Shown here in pieces: positions 46,901 to 59,624 of a DNA stretch of 64,000 nucleotides. This stretch comes from Formicarius rufipectus. Its lineage: Eukaryota; Chordata; Aves; Passeriformes; Formicariidae. Numbering within the stretch: position 1 is the stretch's first letter; each line of letters starts with the position of its first letter. Both the position numbers and the translations under genes were made by a program. The DNA lies in assembly GCA_013399695.1 (NCBI GenBank), contig VXAU01002316.1, forward strand, positions 1 through 64,000, in the 5' to 3' direction. The notes under the pieces were generated by a model that was not told the DNA's origin, did not search any database, and saw only the letters and a list, made by a program, of their open reading frames with translations.

Positions 46901-49900
46901 CAAGCTTCTCTTGACAGTGAACTGAAGAATTAAGAATGAGGAATTCCTGGGCTCAGTTCTCTGACAAAAGAATCTACACACTTTGTAATATGAGTTAGGA
47001 GCTTTCCATGGGCCAGCATCTGTAATTTCAGTTGTTGGAAAGTTCTGTGAGTGGCATGATTTTACTTAGATAACCCCTAGAATAAAGAATATCATTGTTA
47101 TTGCAGTGACCACTGGAAGACAAAACCCGTGTGTGTAGTTATTAAAGATACTATAATCAGAGGACTGTGCAATTAAGGCAACAGTCCCTACTGACATGAT
47201 ACCAGTTTCTGCCATACTTCTGCCCCAATATAACTCCAAGGAGTCTTAACAACCTCAGGTGTTTGAGATTGCTACTTTATGAAAAGAAGGATATTTTGAC
47301 TTTTGTACCAAAATGAACAGAATTTAAACATCCAACTCAACACAATGGAAACAAGACAGTAGAAAATACTTGCTCTTGTGAACCTGTCACCCTTTTGTAT
47401 CTGCAAATTACCCCAAGAAAAATAAATTCCCTAGAAAAAGAGAGCAAATAATGTGGTGATATAATTAAGCTTTTTAGTTCAGGTATTGCAGTGCTTTGTA
47501 TTATCAAAAATAGGTCTAAAATCTCATTTAGTACAAGTCTCAGCATTTGTGTCAGTGTATTGTTCTGCTCTTGCTGGAAATAGCAGAGTGATGATGAATT
47601 TTTTGCCTTTAAACAATGGCAGAAGGGTTCGTTGGGAAAAGATTTTCCTTAGATTTAAAATCTGATTTCACTCCAAAATCACTGCAAAAACAGGCAAAAA
47701 AATACTTGCAGAGGAAATAAAAGCATAAATTGTGCATGTTGTGTTAGTCACTGACATTTTCCTTTTCATAGCACAAGGCCTCTGCTCAAATATTTGAAAA
47801 GCAAATAACAGAAATTCATATGGTTTTGATTATGAAGGAATTTCTTTTCACATTGATATATGCCTCTTAGAAGGTACAATACAGGTGTTATTAGACTCTT
47901 GGGGATAACGGCTGTAGAGAGCTCACTGGAATCACAGAGTTTGAATGCAACCCGTACAGTGTTCTGTACAAAGAATGTAAACAGTGTTAGGTGGCTCTTT
48001 GAAGTAAAGAGAAGGCATACAAATAAAAGTCAAAATGTTATTCAAAATGGCAGGGAGAAGATGTGAAGGAAGCTCTGTGAAGGCTTTGTTATAGGGGTAC
48101 TTGGGAAGTAGAGTAAGAGCAATAAAACATTATCCTTTCAGAGGGCAACAGAACAGTAAATTTGTAAATGGATTTGTTCATAATTGCTGTTTTCTACAAC
48201 AGACACGATGAGTATTTTTAGTGGCACATAGACAATGTAGATAATTGCTTTGTGGTCTTTCTATCCTTCAAAACTTTTAACTTTCACACATTTTAACTCG
48301 TTTTGGTGATTTTATTCCAGTTAATTTCCAAATTTTGATGACATATTCTAACCATTATGTGTATTGGTTGAGTAATAGTTCTATAGTCACTTATGCCTAC
48401 TTCGTCTGTTTCAATATCTAGTGTCTTTGTTTTTATGAACTGAAGGCGTTTGCTGAAATTGATTCCATTCCCACAAATCTTGTGTCTCTACTATAGCAGA
48501 TGTGAAACTGAGCTAGGAAAAAAATACAGGCTTCCTTAACAGGATGATGGGAGATGATACACAACCCTGTAAGAGGAACTCATGCTGCACAATGAGATGC
48601 AATTAGGTCTGCTAGAACCAAGAGAGTCCCTTCCTTACAAACACAGGGACTGAAAGACTTAAAGAGTGTTATGCATGGGAGGCACAGAAGCAAAGATAAA
48701 AGCAAGAAGAAGTGAAACAGAGGGGTCAGAACAACGCTGCACAGCAAGTGCTGGCAAAAGCTGGAGAATGCATTTAAGCTGTATGCAGTGACACGCAAGT
48801 CCAAGTGTATTCTATGTCACCATGCTGGGCTTATATCTACCTTCTCAGCATCAGACATGCTGGGTGATGTAGGAGTGCGATATGAGACAGGGGAGTGTGT
48901 GACCAGGGTGTGAGCCAGGAGAACAACATGAAACCCATGGGGCAATCACATCGTTTGACATGACAAAATTTTCCCACTGTCCCGTGAGGTATGGCTTGCA
49001 CAAGGTACCTGCCAGGGCTGGTGGAACGGAGGCCAGGTGCTCCTGAATGCACAACAGCAGGGGAGGCATCTTGCTGATATGCATGAGAGTATCTGCACGG
49101 CACAGTGTATTCTTCATTTCTCCTCCAAAAGAAGAGGAAGCATGCAGCCCACATTATAAACAAACTCTACTGTGTGCAGAGGAAATTATCCATGAGGGCT
49201 TTGTCTGTTCCTTCCACCAGTGATTCCTGGTTTGCACATGCATGTCAACATATGTCTGGGCCATTTTTGGTATTCATTAAACTGGGAACAGCCACCTAAT
49301 TTCCATGTCTTTGAAAGACAAATAAACCAATTGTACCTTAACAACATCTGCCTCTGACTCTTAATTTTCATCAACCTCTGACACTCAGGCTGGCTCCTGC
49401 TGAGACACACATTGCTCCTGTACTATTGGTCCAGCTCCTTTCTTAGTCCCATCAAAAACTCACTTTTCTAGAGCAGATCCCTCAGAGCAACTGCAGCTGT
49501 TATAGCTGTGACAACAACCTGGGAGTCCTGTAACCACTTTCTGCTTTCAGTGTTTTTCCTGTAATCTTGTGCCAGAAATTAATGTTTTGTCTACCTTAGA
49601 CTGTTTAGCGATTTTCTCCCTATTCAAATATTACTGGGATATCTGTTTAAATCACACTATCCTCTTGGAAATCAGTGACTGTTTATCAGAACTAATGATT
49701 ATCTCACATTGTTGTCAGAACACTTTTTTTTTATTTTTTCTCCAGATAACATAATAATATAACTATCTTTTCATGTCAAGCAAAAGCAAGTTCTCACCTG
49801 GTAGTCTGCCAGGAACAGTGGCTGACACAGGTCCATAGGAAAGAGGCAAGGCTGGTACTTACCCAGAATACTAACCCAATTTACAGTGATTTATGTTTTA

Positions 49901-50329
49901 CAGAAGTCTTGATGACACAAGCTTTCGTATTTAGTAGCCCTCAATAAACATTTCCCAGAAAATTCCCACAGCAAGCAGTTTAGCAACTTAAAAATGTTCT
50001 TCTACTTGTTTTTAATTATGTTACTGGAGTTTTTTCCTCCTCCATACTTTTGTATTGGAAAAGACCCTGCATAATTACTTTTTGACTTCTCCATGACACT
50101 GTCAAATATAAATAATTCCTTGACATTCCCAAATACATCCCTCTGCAGACTAACATGCCTTGCATATTTAGCTGTTTCTAACACAGAAGCTGTCTCTTTG
50201 CTGCTCTTCTGCTCCTTGTCTCTCCTAGTGCTGCAGTACTGAGTGTAAGGTGAAGGTAGGAGGACACCGTGATGTTGAATAAATGGGCTTCCCTTGGATT
50301 TACTTAGAGGCATAGAAACACTTCCAATT
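43922..50329. other. Intergenic region, no gene recognised
   Basis: About 6.4 kb without recognisable exon, RNA gene or well-defined repeat. Short ORFs on both strands look random. Eroded transposon sequence cannot be excluded by eye. Confidence 0.5.
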
Positions 50330-51440
50330 TTCTGAGTTCCATTTCTTTCCTAATCCTATTTATTCTCAGATTCTTACTGGACCAACATTTTCACTTGCAG
50401 TAACCCCAAGATCTCTTTAAGGAATTCTCATAGTCAACTCAGAACTCATAGGTATGTACGAAAGAATTGATTTTTCCCACACCACTTTCTGTGTTGAATT
50501 TACCTGACAGTATATCACTTACTTTCATGAGGTCCTTCTGAATTCTTCCCAACCTGGACCTTAACTTCCTGTCTCTGTATAACTATTGTGTCAACAAAAC
50601 AAAACAAAACAAACAAACAAAAAGACCAACCAACCAAAAAAAATTTCATTCTCCTTCTGTTTTCCAAATCATCGGTAAATATATTGAATAGTATTGGCTC
50701 CAGAACAGGTGCCTGTGGGACCCTATTTGATTGTTCTGTTCTTTGGCAAAAATGCAGTAATTTGTTCTTTATTTCCTGTCTTTCAGCTAGCCATTTTCTG
50801 TGTGACTCTTTTCATGGTACCCTATGGCAGCCTAGTTTCTTTAAGAGTGAGGAATAGTTTCTGGGCAGTAATCAGGGAGATCACTCATCATGTACTCCTT
50901 CAGGGAGTGCCAGTAGATTTGCATTATGACTCCTCTTTACTTTCCCCACTTTACTGTGTTTAGTCATGTTCTTACCTGTCTTGTTTTCAGTGTGGTCTCT
51001 ACCTCTCTACCCAGTATGACAGCAGACCTAATGTTCCTTGACTCTCTGGATAGTACTTGTACCTACCAGTTTCCTGTGCCATGGTCCTGAGCCAGATTTT
51101 AAACAGAGGCTCCCATTGTTCATCCACCTCAAGTTCTAGAGCTCCGGGGTGGATATCATCCAGTCCTGGCTTTGTCACATCTTGTTTTGAGGATCTGTCC
51201 TGCAATTTCTTCTACCTGCACTTCAGTCTAAGACATACCTTTCAGCACATCTCTTTCCCTGTCCTGTAGGAGCCTCTCCAAGCTCCAGCATAGTGAAAAC
51301 ACATATAAAATACTTCTTTATGCTTTCTGCTATGGCCTTCTCTTTTTGAAGTGTTCCTTCTATACCCTGACCATGTACTGGCTCTTGATGCCCTCTTGAG
51401 GCTTCTTGATCCCATTGCATTTTGACAAGAATTCATGGCA
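50330..51440 (-). mobile_element. Degenerate CR1/L3-like LINE, ORF2 fragment
   Basis: The - strand at about 51205-51100 encodes KPGLDDIHPGALELEVDEQW and further on FKIWLRTMAQETGRYKYY, which align by eye with the CR1/L3 reverse transcriptase start (family form GPDGIHPRVLKEL). The stretch to its right, KKYFICVFT, fits the region just before this. An A-rich insertion or expansion interrupts the left part. It is old and inactive; limits are approximate. Confidence 0.65.
50596..50644. repeat. A-rich (ACAAA)n/(CCAA)n simple repeat
   Basis: A run of AACAAA units followed by CCAACCAACC and poly(A), embedded in the old LINE fragment. Confidence 0.85.
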
Positions 51441-54400
51441 ATCTGCAGAAAGTTCTTGTAACAGCGCTGAAGGACATGGCATTACTCCAGTCTTTCTTAC
51501 ATTTACTCTCCAAACAGCGACACTGGCCTAAGTGCTTCTGAACTTTCTTTTTCCCCCTGCAGGTGGTAAGTTCAGGATGAGTTTCTAAGTGTCATCAGTG
51601 GAATATATAGCCTGAATTCAGCAAAGCTTGTGCCTAAATTCTGTTACTTTAACACTGATCTGTGTCAAGTAATAAATTTTCTGCAAGTTATATACAGCTA
51701 ACAAGCTGTGGGCAATAGGTATGTATTTTCTCTGTTGCTTTTAATGATACTACTTCTCATGTTGCTTGCTGTTGATAATGCTGACCCTTGTACAGAGCTT
51801 ACTGTAGTAAAGCAGCTGTGAAACATCTAATTGAGTCTTGAAGGAGTCAGGTGGGAGTCTGTCTCCCTTGAGCCCCTCCGCTTTGGTAGTTGTTGCTAGC
51901 CAGAGATATGTAAGCAGCAGTTCTTCAGCAGGACACTAAGGGGCAGCCCCAGACTAAAAGAATACTCCTCGTTTTTTATATACATACAAACTAAGAGAGA
52001 ACTGTTTTTACCTCATTTTTTCTGTATTGATTTAACATCAACAGTGACCAGGAATATTGACTGAAGTCCATCTGGAGTGCCCTGTTGTTTTGTGCTTTTT
52101 TTTTTTTTTTCATCTCTTGATAAGAATTAATTGAATTAATTTTGGCACTGGTGATGAAGAAGGTGTGAGTTTATTTGCCAGTCATCTGCAAATGGCTCCA
52201 CAGGAGCTCGCAGGCAGAGCAGTGAGGATGCAAAAGATGTGATCAGCTCTGTGTCTGGAGCCTTGGTGGCCACCCCATATATCACAGTACGGCCAATCAC
52301 ATGTACAAGCAAGTAGTTGTATAGGCCAGGGGCCTTCACTGCTCAGTGGTGCTCCTTGCTGGCAGAGAGTTAGTCACACAACCCTCAGGAGTCCTATTCC
52401 CAAAGTAAGAGCTGCTGCATGAATAGTTGGAGGCCAGGAAGGAGGAACTGAGGCAGATGTAACTCAAGAACCCACTTAGGACCACAGAAAATCTGTGTAA
52501 GCTTTTCCTATCACTACAACCTGGTAGGTGACTTGGCCACCATCCTGTGACCCCCTGCAAGGGAAACATAACATGAATCTAGCTGCAAAATCCTTGCAGA
52601 AGGAAGTGTTCATTGGAGTGAATTAGAATGAAGGCTGCTGCACACTGATATGAGTTTGAATTAGGAAAAACATGAGCCAGTCAGAACTAGCATGTTTCCA
52701 AGGGGTAGAATTGCCTTACTGATCAGTGGATCTAATGCAAGGGGAATTACTGTCTTTGTTCAGATGGTGATGTATTGTCAAGTATTACTAATGTGAACTA
52801 CCAAAACTAGCTGACACTGGGTGAGTGGTCTCTGGTTACCATGTGGGAGAGCTGCTCTGTAACAGGATCCCCTGCCAAGCAGAGCTGGCTCGGACTTTGG
52901 GTCTGCATCAGGATATTCTACTTTATTTTGGCATCCTTACTGGTTGTAGATAGACTGCATTAAAGTAATAAATTGCTTGGTTGAAATACAGCTGGATGGA
53001 TGCATCTTCTTCAGAGGCTTATGAAGAAGAAAGAACTTAGCCAGAAATACATCAAAACTCCAGTTTAGAGTTATTGAAAAGTTTCTATGCTACTTTACAG
53101 ATAATGGTACATTCATATACAATTTGATATTGTCTTCACAGGCTAGTAATAGATGGTTGGTCACAGAAGGAGGAAATGGTGACTGATTTTCTATGAGGAG
53201 AAGACAGTAGTAGGTGATAACTGGAGTCAGTACCTCAGGTACAGACAATGCTCCAATATCTGTCCTAAGTGGTTATCACAAGAGAAATGACCACTGTGGG
53301 AACAAACAGAGTTCAATGATCCAGGTAGTTGAGTGAAAAAGTAATTTATGTATTTAGAAAAGACATGTATAAAGTTGTCCAAAACAAGACTCAGCAGAGG
53401 ATATCAGGATACACTTCGGTTGGGTAACCCTTGAAGTGTAACCCAATAAAAAAGACACCTACAGAGTAAGCTACCAAATTATATGGCAAGAGATTTAACT
53501 ATTAGCAAGAGATTTAACTTTTCTTCGCTATTTTGCTGTGTGTGGAATCACAGCAGTTAAAACAGTCTTGAAGATCTGAACTAGAACCTGTAGGGGAGGG
53601 ACACATGCCTGATGTAAACGAAAAAATCAATCAGCCACCAAGATATGGAAACCATTGATGAAAATGCTAACAATCCTAAAAATGTGAAAATGCTCCTTAT
53701 AATATAACAATAAATGCTGGTTCAAGTTTAAAACTCCTTAATCTATTTAATATACTCTTTAGTCTAATCTAGACTCTGACCTAACATAGGCTTTTTAGCC
53801 TATGCTTTGAGCCTTTCGGTATTCTCTGTTGCTTCCCATCTCACCTTTTCCCAGTTTGGGAGTACAGTATTTATTCAAAATATGTGCATACCAAGAACAG
53901 TGTGAGTTTGTGAGAAATAAATAATGACAGGAGGTGGGAGGATGACTTGCCTTCCGCAGTGCAATACTTACTTGTGAGAAAATATTCCCCACGTGCATTC
54001 TGGCAAATGTTGAAAGCCAGATGCACCAAGCACAAGATTCTTGCACTTAAGCTGAATATGATTTTGCTGTGGCTTAGAATGCCACTTTTTAAGCTGCTCT
54101 GGCTTAAGTGTAGTTTATGTCATGTTGTCTCAAGAAGAGAGCAAGTTAAAATCCTGATGAATAAGACAAAGCTTCTCCTTCCCAGCTATGGAAGAAGACT
54201 GCTGACCTACAGATTTCACACAAGGCAGAACTCTGCTCCTTTTTTGGAGGAGCAGAGACCAGCAGTAAGATTTTCTGCCAGTGGTCTGACTGCCTCGTCT
54301 CCAAGTACGAGAGGAGAAGCAGTACTACAGAGCCTCCCAGCTGGGTGCATCTTTCCATTACCTGAACTAAAATTAAAGTCATTGCTGGTTGGGTCCTTTC

Positions 54401-54923
54401 TCAGATTTACAGGGCAAGGAACAACCTCCACCTCTCTCAACAACATCCAGTGAAATCATAGAATCATAGTGATACCTTAGGATTTTTAGATATTTGTAGA
54501 TTTTAACATTTTATATCTTTGTAGATTTTTATATAGCTGTATAGTTTCTCATACTTGAGGTAGCAGCTAAGAGTTTCTAACAGTTTCTAATGGTTTGTGT
54601 CACATTCTTGAATTTCTGTTTAACTCAGTTCAATGGAAAATAGAGCATCAAGGACATTGTGTTTGGGACACATGCACCCAGACAGAAATAACAAGACATA
54701 TTTTAATCAAAACAAGATAGAAGACCCAGAACTCTTGGAGGTGCTCCAATGGGACAGTTCTGAGGGTGATACCAAGAGTGAAAGGTTTTCAGGTTGCATA
54801 AACCCATTAGATATGATAATTAAGTAGTGTTATTAAGCTTTCAATAAAGGACTGCTATCTACCTATCCTAATATCATCTTGAAAGTTTTTTCCTTGATTT
54901 TAAGCAAAAATAGAAAGGTGTTG
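51441..54923. other. Intergenic region, no gene recognised
   Basis: It contains a T run at 52098-52111, a CR1-tail-like AATCATAGAATCATAG near 54456, and the longest unexplained open frame in the window (53947-54453, + strand, 168 codons). No known domain was recognised in that frame. Confidence 0.5.
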
Positions 54924-55350
54924 GTTTGAAAATGACCTAGTTCCAACATCCATGCCATGGTCAGGAACATTTTCCACTAGAATAAGTTGCTGAAAGATCC
55001 ATCCGACCTTACCCTGAACACTACCAGCGACAGGGCATCTGCACCTTCTCTGGGCAACTTGTTTCAGTGTCTCACCACTCTTATAGTAAAGAATTTTTTT
55101 CCTTCTATCTACTCTAAACCTACCCCATCACTTTGAAGCCATTACCCCTTGTCCTGTCACTACACACACTTGTAAAATTCTTTCTCCGTATTTCTTGTAG
55201 GTCCCCTTAGTTATTTGAAGGTGCCATACGGTCTCTGTGGAGCCTTTTCTTCTCAAGGCTGAACACCCACAAGTCTCTCAGCCTGCCCTCATAGGTGAGG
55301 TGCTCCAGCCTGCTCATCAACTTCTTGACACTCCTCTGGAAATCATGATG
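54924..55350 (-). mobile_element. CR1 LINE 3' fragment, antisense
   Basis: Antisense CR1 wording along its length: CACCTTCTCTGGGCAACTTG, GTGTCTCACCACTCTTATAG, CCCCTTGTCCTGTCACTACA, GCTGAACACCCACAAGTCTC, CCTCATAGGTGAGGTGCTCC and CTTGACACTCCTCTGG. The copy lacks the terminal ATTCTGTGA tail at its left end. Confidence 0.9.
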
Positions 55351-55689
55351 ACTGATTTGTCCTGTAAGCCTATCATCTATCACTTGCTTGAGCAAAGATG
55401 GCAGAATTCTGCCTTACAGAGTATTTGTGCCATGCCAGGTGAAAACTCTTCCCTCCTCCTTCTGACAGCCATTGGTTTCACAGTGCACACTGCAATATTG
55501 AAGGACATCAGAAGAGGGTTGAAGAGAATGGTTGGAGCGGTATGCAAGGGTCAAGGACATAACATGAAGGTGACACTAAATCATTGAACTAGACTGGGTG
55601 AGTCAGAGGACAGGCTAATTTAAGTTTATTTTTGGTTTTGAGTGAGTATTCAAGACTGTTTGAAGGGAAGTCATTAAGTCAACAAAGTC

Positions 55690-55905
55690 GAACTATTTGC
55701 GGTAGTGGTAGGTGGTGCAAAAAGGTCCAGTGGCCACAACTGCAGCTTGGGATGTTCAGACTGAGTTTTACTGCACTCATCTTCCCCAGAGAGGTAGTGC
55801 AGCACTAGAGCAGGTTACCCAAAAGCTTCTGAAATCTCAATTCTTTAAGGCTTTCAGAACTTAACTAAACAAAACTGTGGCTGCCTAGTCTGATGCTGGA
55901 GATCA
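55690..55905 (+). mobile_element. Possible eroded CR1 3' fragment
   Basis: CCCAGAGAGGTAGTGCAGCA, CAGGTTACCC and AAGGCTTTCAGAACTTAACT resemble the sense CR1 stretch before the 3' terminus, but similarity is weak and no terminal tail is seen. Confidence 0.4.
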
Positions 55906-56832
55906 TCCAGGTTTGAGCAGACAGTGGGACCAGGCATGTCCAAAGATGCTTTCCCACCAACACTGCTGTGATTTGGCAGCCTGTGATGGACAAAGTTTGA
56001 TAATGAATGAGGAAGGCACCACTCTTCACCATGTCTTCAGTCGTGCTGCTATCCTACTGTCCCTCTCAGCTACATACCTGGTGCTGCTTCTATGGAGCTC
56101 CTCCTTAGTCTGGTGGAAATGAGAGGGCACAGTGAGAATTGATATGGGAATGGTGGTTGCTGACAGAGAGCTGGGTCTTAGCCACACTGCTTCACAGTCC
56201 ACGTTGACTTAAGTTCCAGTGCCCATTAGATATTCTAAACCAGATTGTGCTGGAGTACTGGATGATGGATTTAAAACAGTTGACTGATAGTCATGAATTT
56301 TGAATAGACACTGAGTCCAGCCTTCACTGAAGTTGTGAGACCTTGGCTGTCACTGGAGCCACCTGCAAGATTTTGCTAGCCAGAGAGGAAAGGACTGAAC
56401 ACACCAGATTTCATGGACTTCTTAAGAAACAAGCTCAGTGCAGCTGTTCCCCATGTACATGTCATCCACCTACTGTGGAAAAAAGAGTTGCTTACACAAT
56501 TAGCTGCAGCAACACTACCTATTGAGAGAGACTGTGCATATTATACCACTGTATAAATTATTGAGCTGATGTCCTGAAGATGATAGAGGAAACCCTCGTT
56601 TCTTCTGTCCTGAGGATGGCATCTCTGAAAGTTTACACCTGCTTTCTGAAAGTTGTACCTCCTGTAGACTCTGCTTAGGTAATTAATTTGCAATATTCAT
56701 TAGCCAGTGTATCAATGTAATAATATCTAGACAAGCAGAGGGATTTTATATTTATGTATTGACTCAGCTGTGGGGGTTTTTCTGGTTGTGACCGAAACTG
56801 CTGCTGAGTAACTGAAAAAGAAAAATACAACA

Positions 56833-56900
56833 GAAAACCCACAAACAAACAAACCAACAAAAACAAATAAAACAAACCAAACAAACAAAACCCAAACCCA
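56833..56900. repeat. A-rich (CAAA)n simple repeat
   Basis: An ACAAACAAACC/AAACAAACCA tract typical of low-complexity A/C sequence; no flanking element was identified. Confidence 0.8.
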
Positions 56901-58649
56901 ATTATTTTTGTGTTTGTCTGGTTAATATTTCTGAACAATAGTTACAAGCATTAGTGTAACAAAGGCAAGAGAGAACCCTAGGGCTTTTGGTACATAAGGG
57001 TCACAGTACTTTTTCTTAACATCTGCAGACAGACAGTTCCCAGAATCGAGTGGGAGAGATGTGTTGTGCCTGATATCACCCATGTTCTCCTCCCATGGGC
57101 TGCATATGGTCCAGCTAGATCCCAGTGCTTACTGGAGCATGGGGACTTCCCCTATACAAAACCAGGCAACCATGAGCTTGGAGAGGTTTGGAGAGCAGCT
57201 CTCCTCCCTGGTTCTTCTCTGACTCCAGCAGAAATTATGTTCCTTTTGTTCCTCTGGTTTCCATCTGAACCTTTTCTAAAATTCCCTGGGCACTGGCTCT
57301 CCCCTTCCCTGTTGCGCAGTCATGACCACAGTGATGGGCGGTGAAGGTGTATGCCCTGCAGGCAGCACTGTTCATATCCACAGGGACTTGTAGCAGAACA
57401 GCTTTTTTGCTTCAGAAAGAGCACTTTACACATGGTCATTTCCCATATCACTGGGATCTGGTATTTTTATGTGCCTTGTCTCCTCCTCCCCTCCCCGTTT
57501 TCCCAGAGGCCCAGACAAGAGCCCTCAGATCCTTGAGACTTGTCAGAACTGCACAGGCAGAAGAAACTTTGCGTCTGAAGGCAAAGAAGGCAGGCAGGGG
57601 TGTGGGCTGAGGTCTATTGGGGCACTTGAAATTAGAAGTGCTTGGAGGCTTTCAGAGCTAAAAAGAATGGCCACCTCATTCTCTTTCCCTCTGGTTGGAA
57701 TGAAACACAGAAAGACCTGTAGCTCTGCACCCTGTTCATTTGGACAGTTGTGTCTGCTGGACATGTGTGTACAACAGATAGAAGGTTTTATTGAAGGAAA
57801 GCAAACATGACACAAACAGTTTTCTATTACATGTGTCTGCTATGAAAACTGTGGTTATTTTGGGTGGTTAGTAGACCCTACTATGGTGAAGCTGCTGTTT
57901 GCTACAATGCCCAGCCGTCACTGCCAAGTTGAACAAGACCTCGGTGCTGGCACAGAGGAAGTTCTTCTGCAGCAAGGTCATTTATTCAGAGAGAGATGCT
58001 GAACTGCAGTTGTTGTGCAGGACTATAAGAATAAAGTCAAGCCTGTTGATCACTGCACACTGTAATTCTAGGCACACTTTCCTCTGAAATCCATTCCCTC
58101 GTTTCCTCCTGAGGATGTATGTACTACATCAAGAATTTAATTCAGAAAGAGACGATGTTTTAGGTTTATGGAGATATCTGAAAATTAGGGTAGATGTCTC
58201 AAGGGATATGTGGCACTTAGACTGTAGAAGTGCTGAAAGGCAGATTAGAAATAGTTATTTTGAAAATGGTTGAAAGTTATTTTATATGGAGTTGGTGACT
58301 GTTAATATTTTCTAATTTTGAATTTAAGGCCCCTGAATGGGCATATTTGTAAAAGGTAAAATGATAAAAAATATCTCATATGCTCCAAACACAGCCCTCT
58401 GATCTGCCTAGTGAATATTTTAGTGACCCAGTTACAGCAAGAGGCTTTTATTGAACAGAATAGGCAAATGCAGAGGGAAACAGAAGACCTGTCATCCTTG
58501 TGACGATTATACGTCTGTCTCTATCTGTGTAATCCACCCTCTTAGCCTGGTAAACAAGAGCCTGTGTGTGGGTTTTGAAAGGAAGGTGACCATCACCTTC
58601 TGTGATCTGAGTACTTTCTTACATACACTTCTGCTAGCCTGTAAAGCAG

Positions 58650-58655
58650 GTAAGT
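58650..58655 (+). promoter_or_regulatory. S100Z: Candidate splice donor of a 5' UTR exon for S100Z
   Basis: CAG|GTAAGT is a perfect consensus donor, 817 bp before the S100Z exon 2 acceptor. S100 genes usually have a non-coding first exon, so this is a reasonable position, but such matches also occur by chance. Confidence 0.22.
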
Positions 58656-59483
58656 CTTACCCTTTGTACGGTGATATTGTTCAGGACTCCAGTCCTACCT
58701 TGAAGTGCATTCTGGCTTTTTAATCTTTCTCCTCGGGCCTAATCAACATAGTGTTTCCTTTATACCTGATTTCTAGTTTTAGTTACATTTTGAGTCAGCT
58801 GCTCTGCAACTTATTGCATTTCCATCTTTTTTTCTTGATGTTGCTTCTAAATGTACCTTCTCACTGCATGATCGATGAAGTAAACCTTGAGTTGCCCAGC
58901 TCACATTTGTTTATATTGCAGATAATTTACATGAGAAAGGATCAGCCCAAGCAAACACAAAAGACAAAATTGAAAGCTGCTACTTGCATCCTTATTACTG
59001 GTGATCTTACTCTAACCACCTCTAAACTGTAGATGTGGAGCTTTCTCTATCAATGTGCATCCATTTTGGTTGCTAGTATTTGGTGAACTTTATTTCTTGA
59101 GAAAATTATTAAATGAGAAGGTAGGAGGGCATGCCTTCATTTTCCTTGTGTTTTCAGCTGTGGGTACAAAAGAATTCCCTTTAGAGTAGCTTTGCAAAAC
59201 GGATTCACAGCACATCACTTTCCTAAATAAAAGCTTTCCTTTTCATTTACTTTTTGAAGTAATTGTTTGTACGTTCAGAGCAACATTTTGTTGTGTAACA
59301 GTCCATCCTTGCTCATACACAGCTAAGAGGGTGAAACAACTGAAAGCCAAACTTTTCAGTATGGGTAACAATTTCTCTCTTCAGCTGGCCCTCCATCCCT
59401 TCCCAGAGACTGGCATTTGATCTGCTGCCTCTGGAATGTCACTGATTCTGTATCTTTGCCCCACAGCTCTCCCACTTTCTGCA

Positions 59484-59624
59484 ATGACCACAGCTCTCGA
59501 GGTTGCAATGGACACCTTGATCAGGATTTTCCATCACTACTCAGGCAAAGAAGGAGACAGATACAAGCTCAGTAAAGGAGAACTCAAGGAACTTCTCACC
59601 CATGAGCTCACTGACTTCCTTTCA
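59484..59624 (+). CDS. S100Z: S100Z first coding exon (pseudo-EF-hand half)
   Basis: It encodes residues 1-47 of S100Z, a small dimeric EF-hand calcium-binding protein. The exon begins after the acceptor TTTGCCCCACAG (AG at 59465-59466), with 17 bases of 5' UTR before the ATG. The product starts MTTALEVAMDTLIRIFHHYS, collinear with human MPTQLEMAMD. The 14-residue S100-type loop runs Ser20 to Glu33, flanked by helices rich in Leu (ELKELL). An in-frame ATG at 59436 is upstream of the acceptor and so is not used. The exon ends at Ser47, followed by the donor GTAAGA, phase 0. Reading through the donor reaches a stop within a few codons. Confidence 0.93.

Larger units (their letters stand above)
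55906..59466. other. Region upstream of S100Z exon 2, no coding exon recognised
   Basis: It includes an ACAAA/CCAAA-rich tract at 56833-56900. A consensus donor CAG|GTAAGT at 58650 might end a 5' UTR exon of S100Z, but no independent support exists in the sequence. The upstream promoter of S100Z is not identifiable. Confidence 0.45.

Noticed and set aside
52136..52339. - strand frame with a protein-like look (contains GRTVIYGVATKAPDTE)
   Set aside because: No start context, splice sites or neighbouring exons support it, and I could not match it to any family; it is short enough to be chance.
59436..59483. Upstream in-frame ATG for S100Z
   Set aside because: It precedes the AG acceptor at 59466 and so is intronic; the ATG at 59484 gives the 99-residue protein expected for the family.
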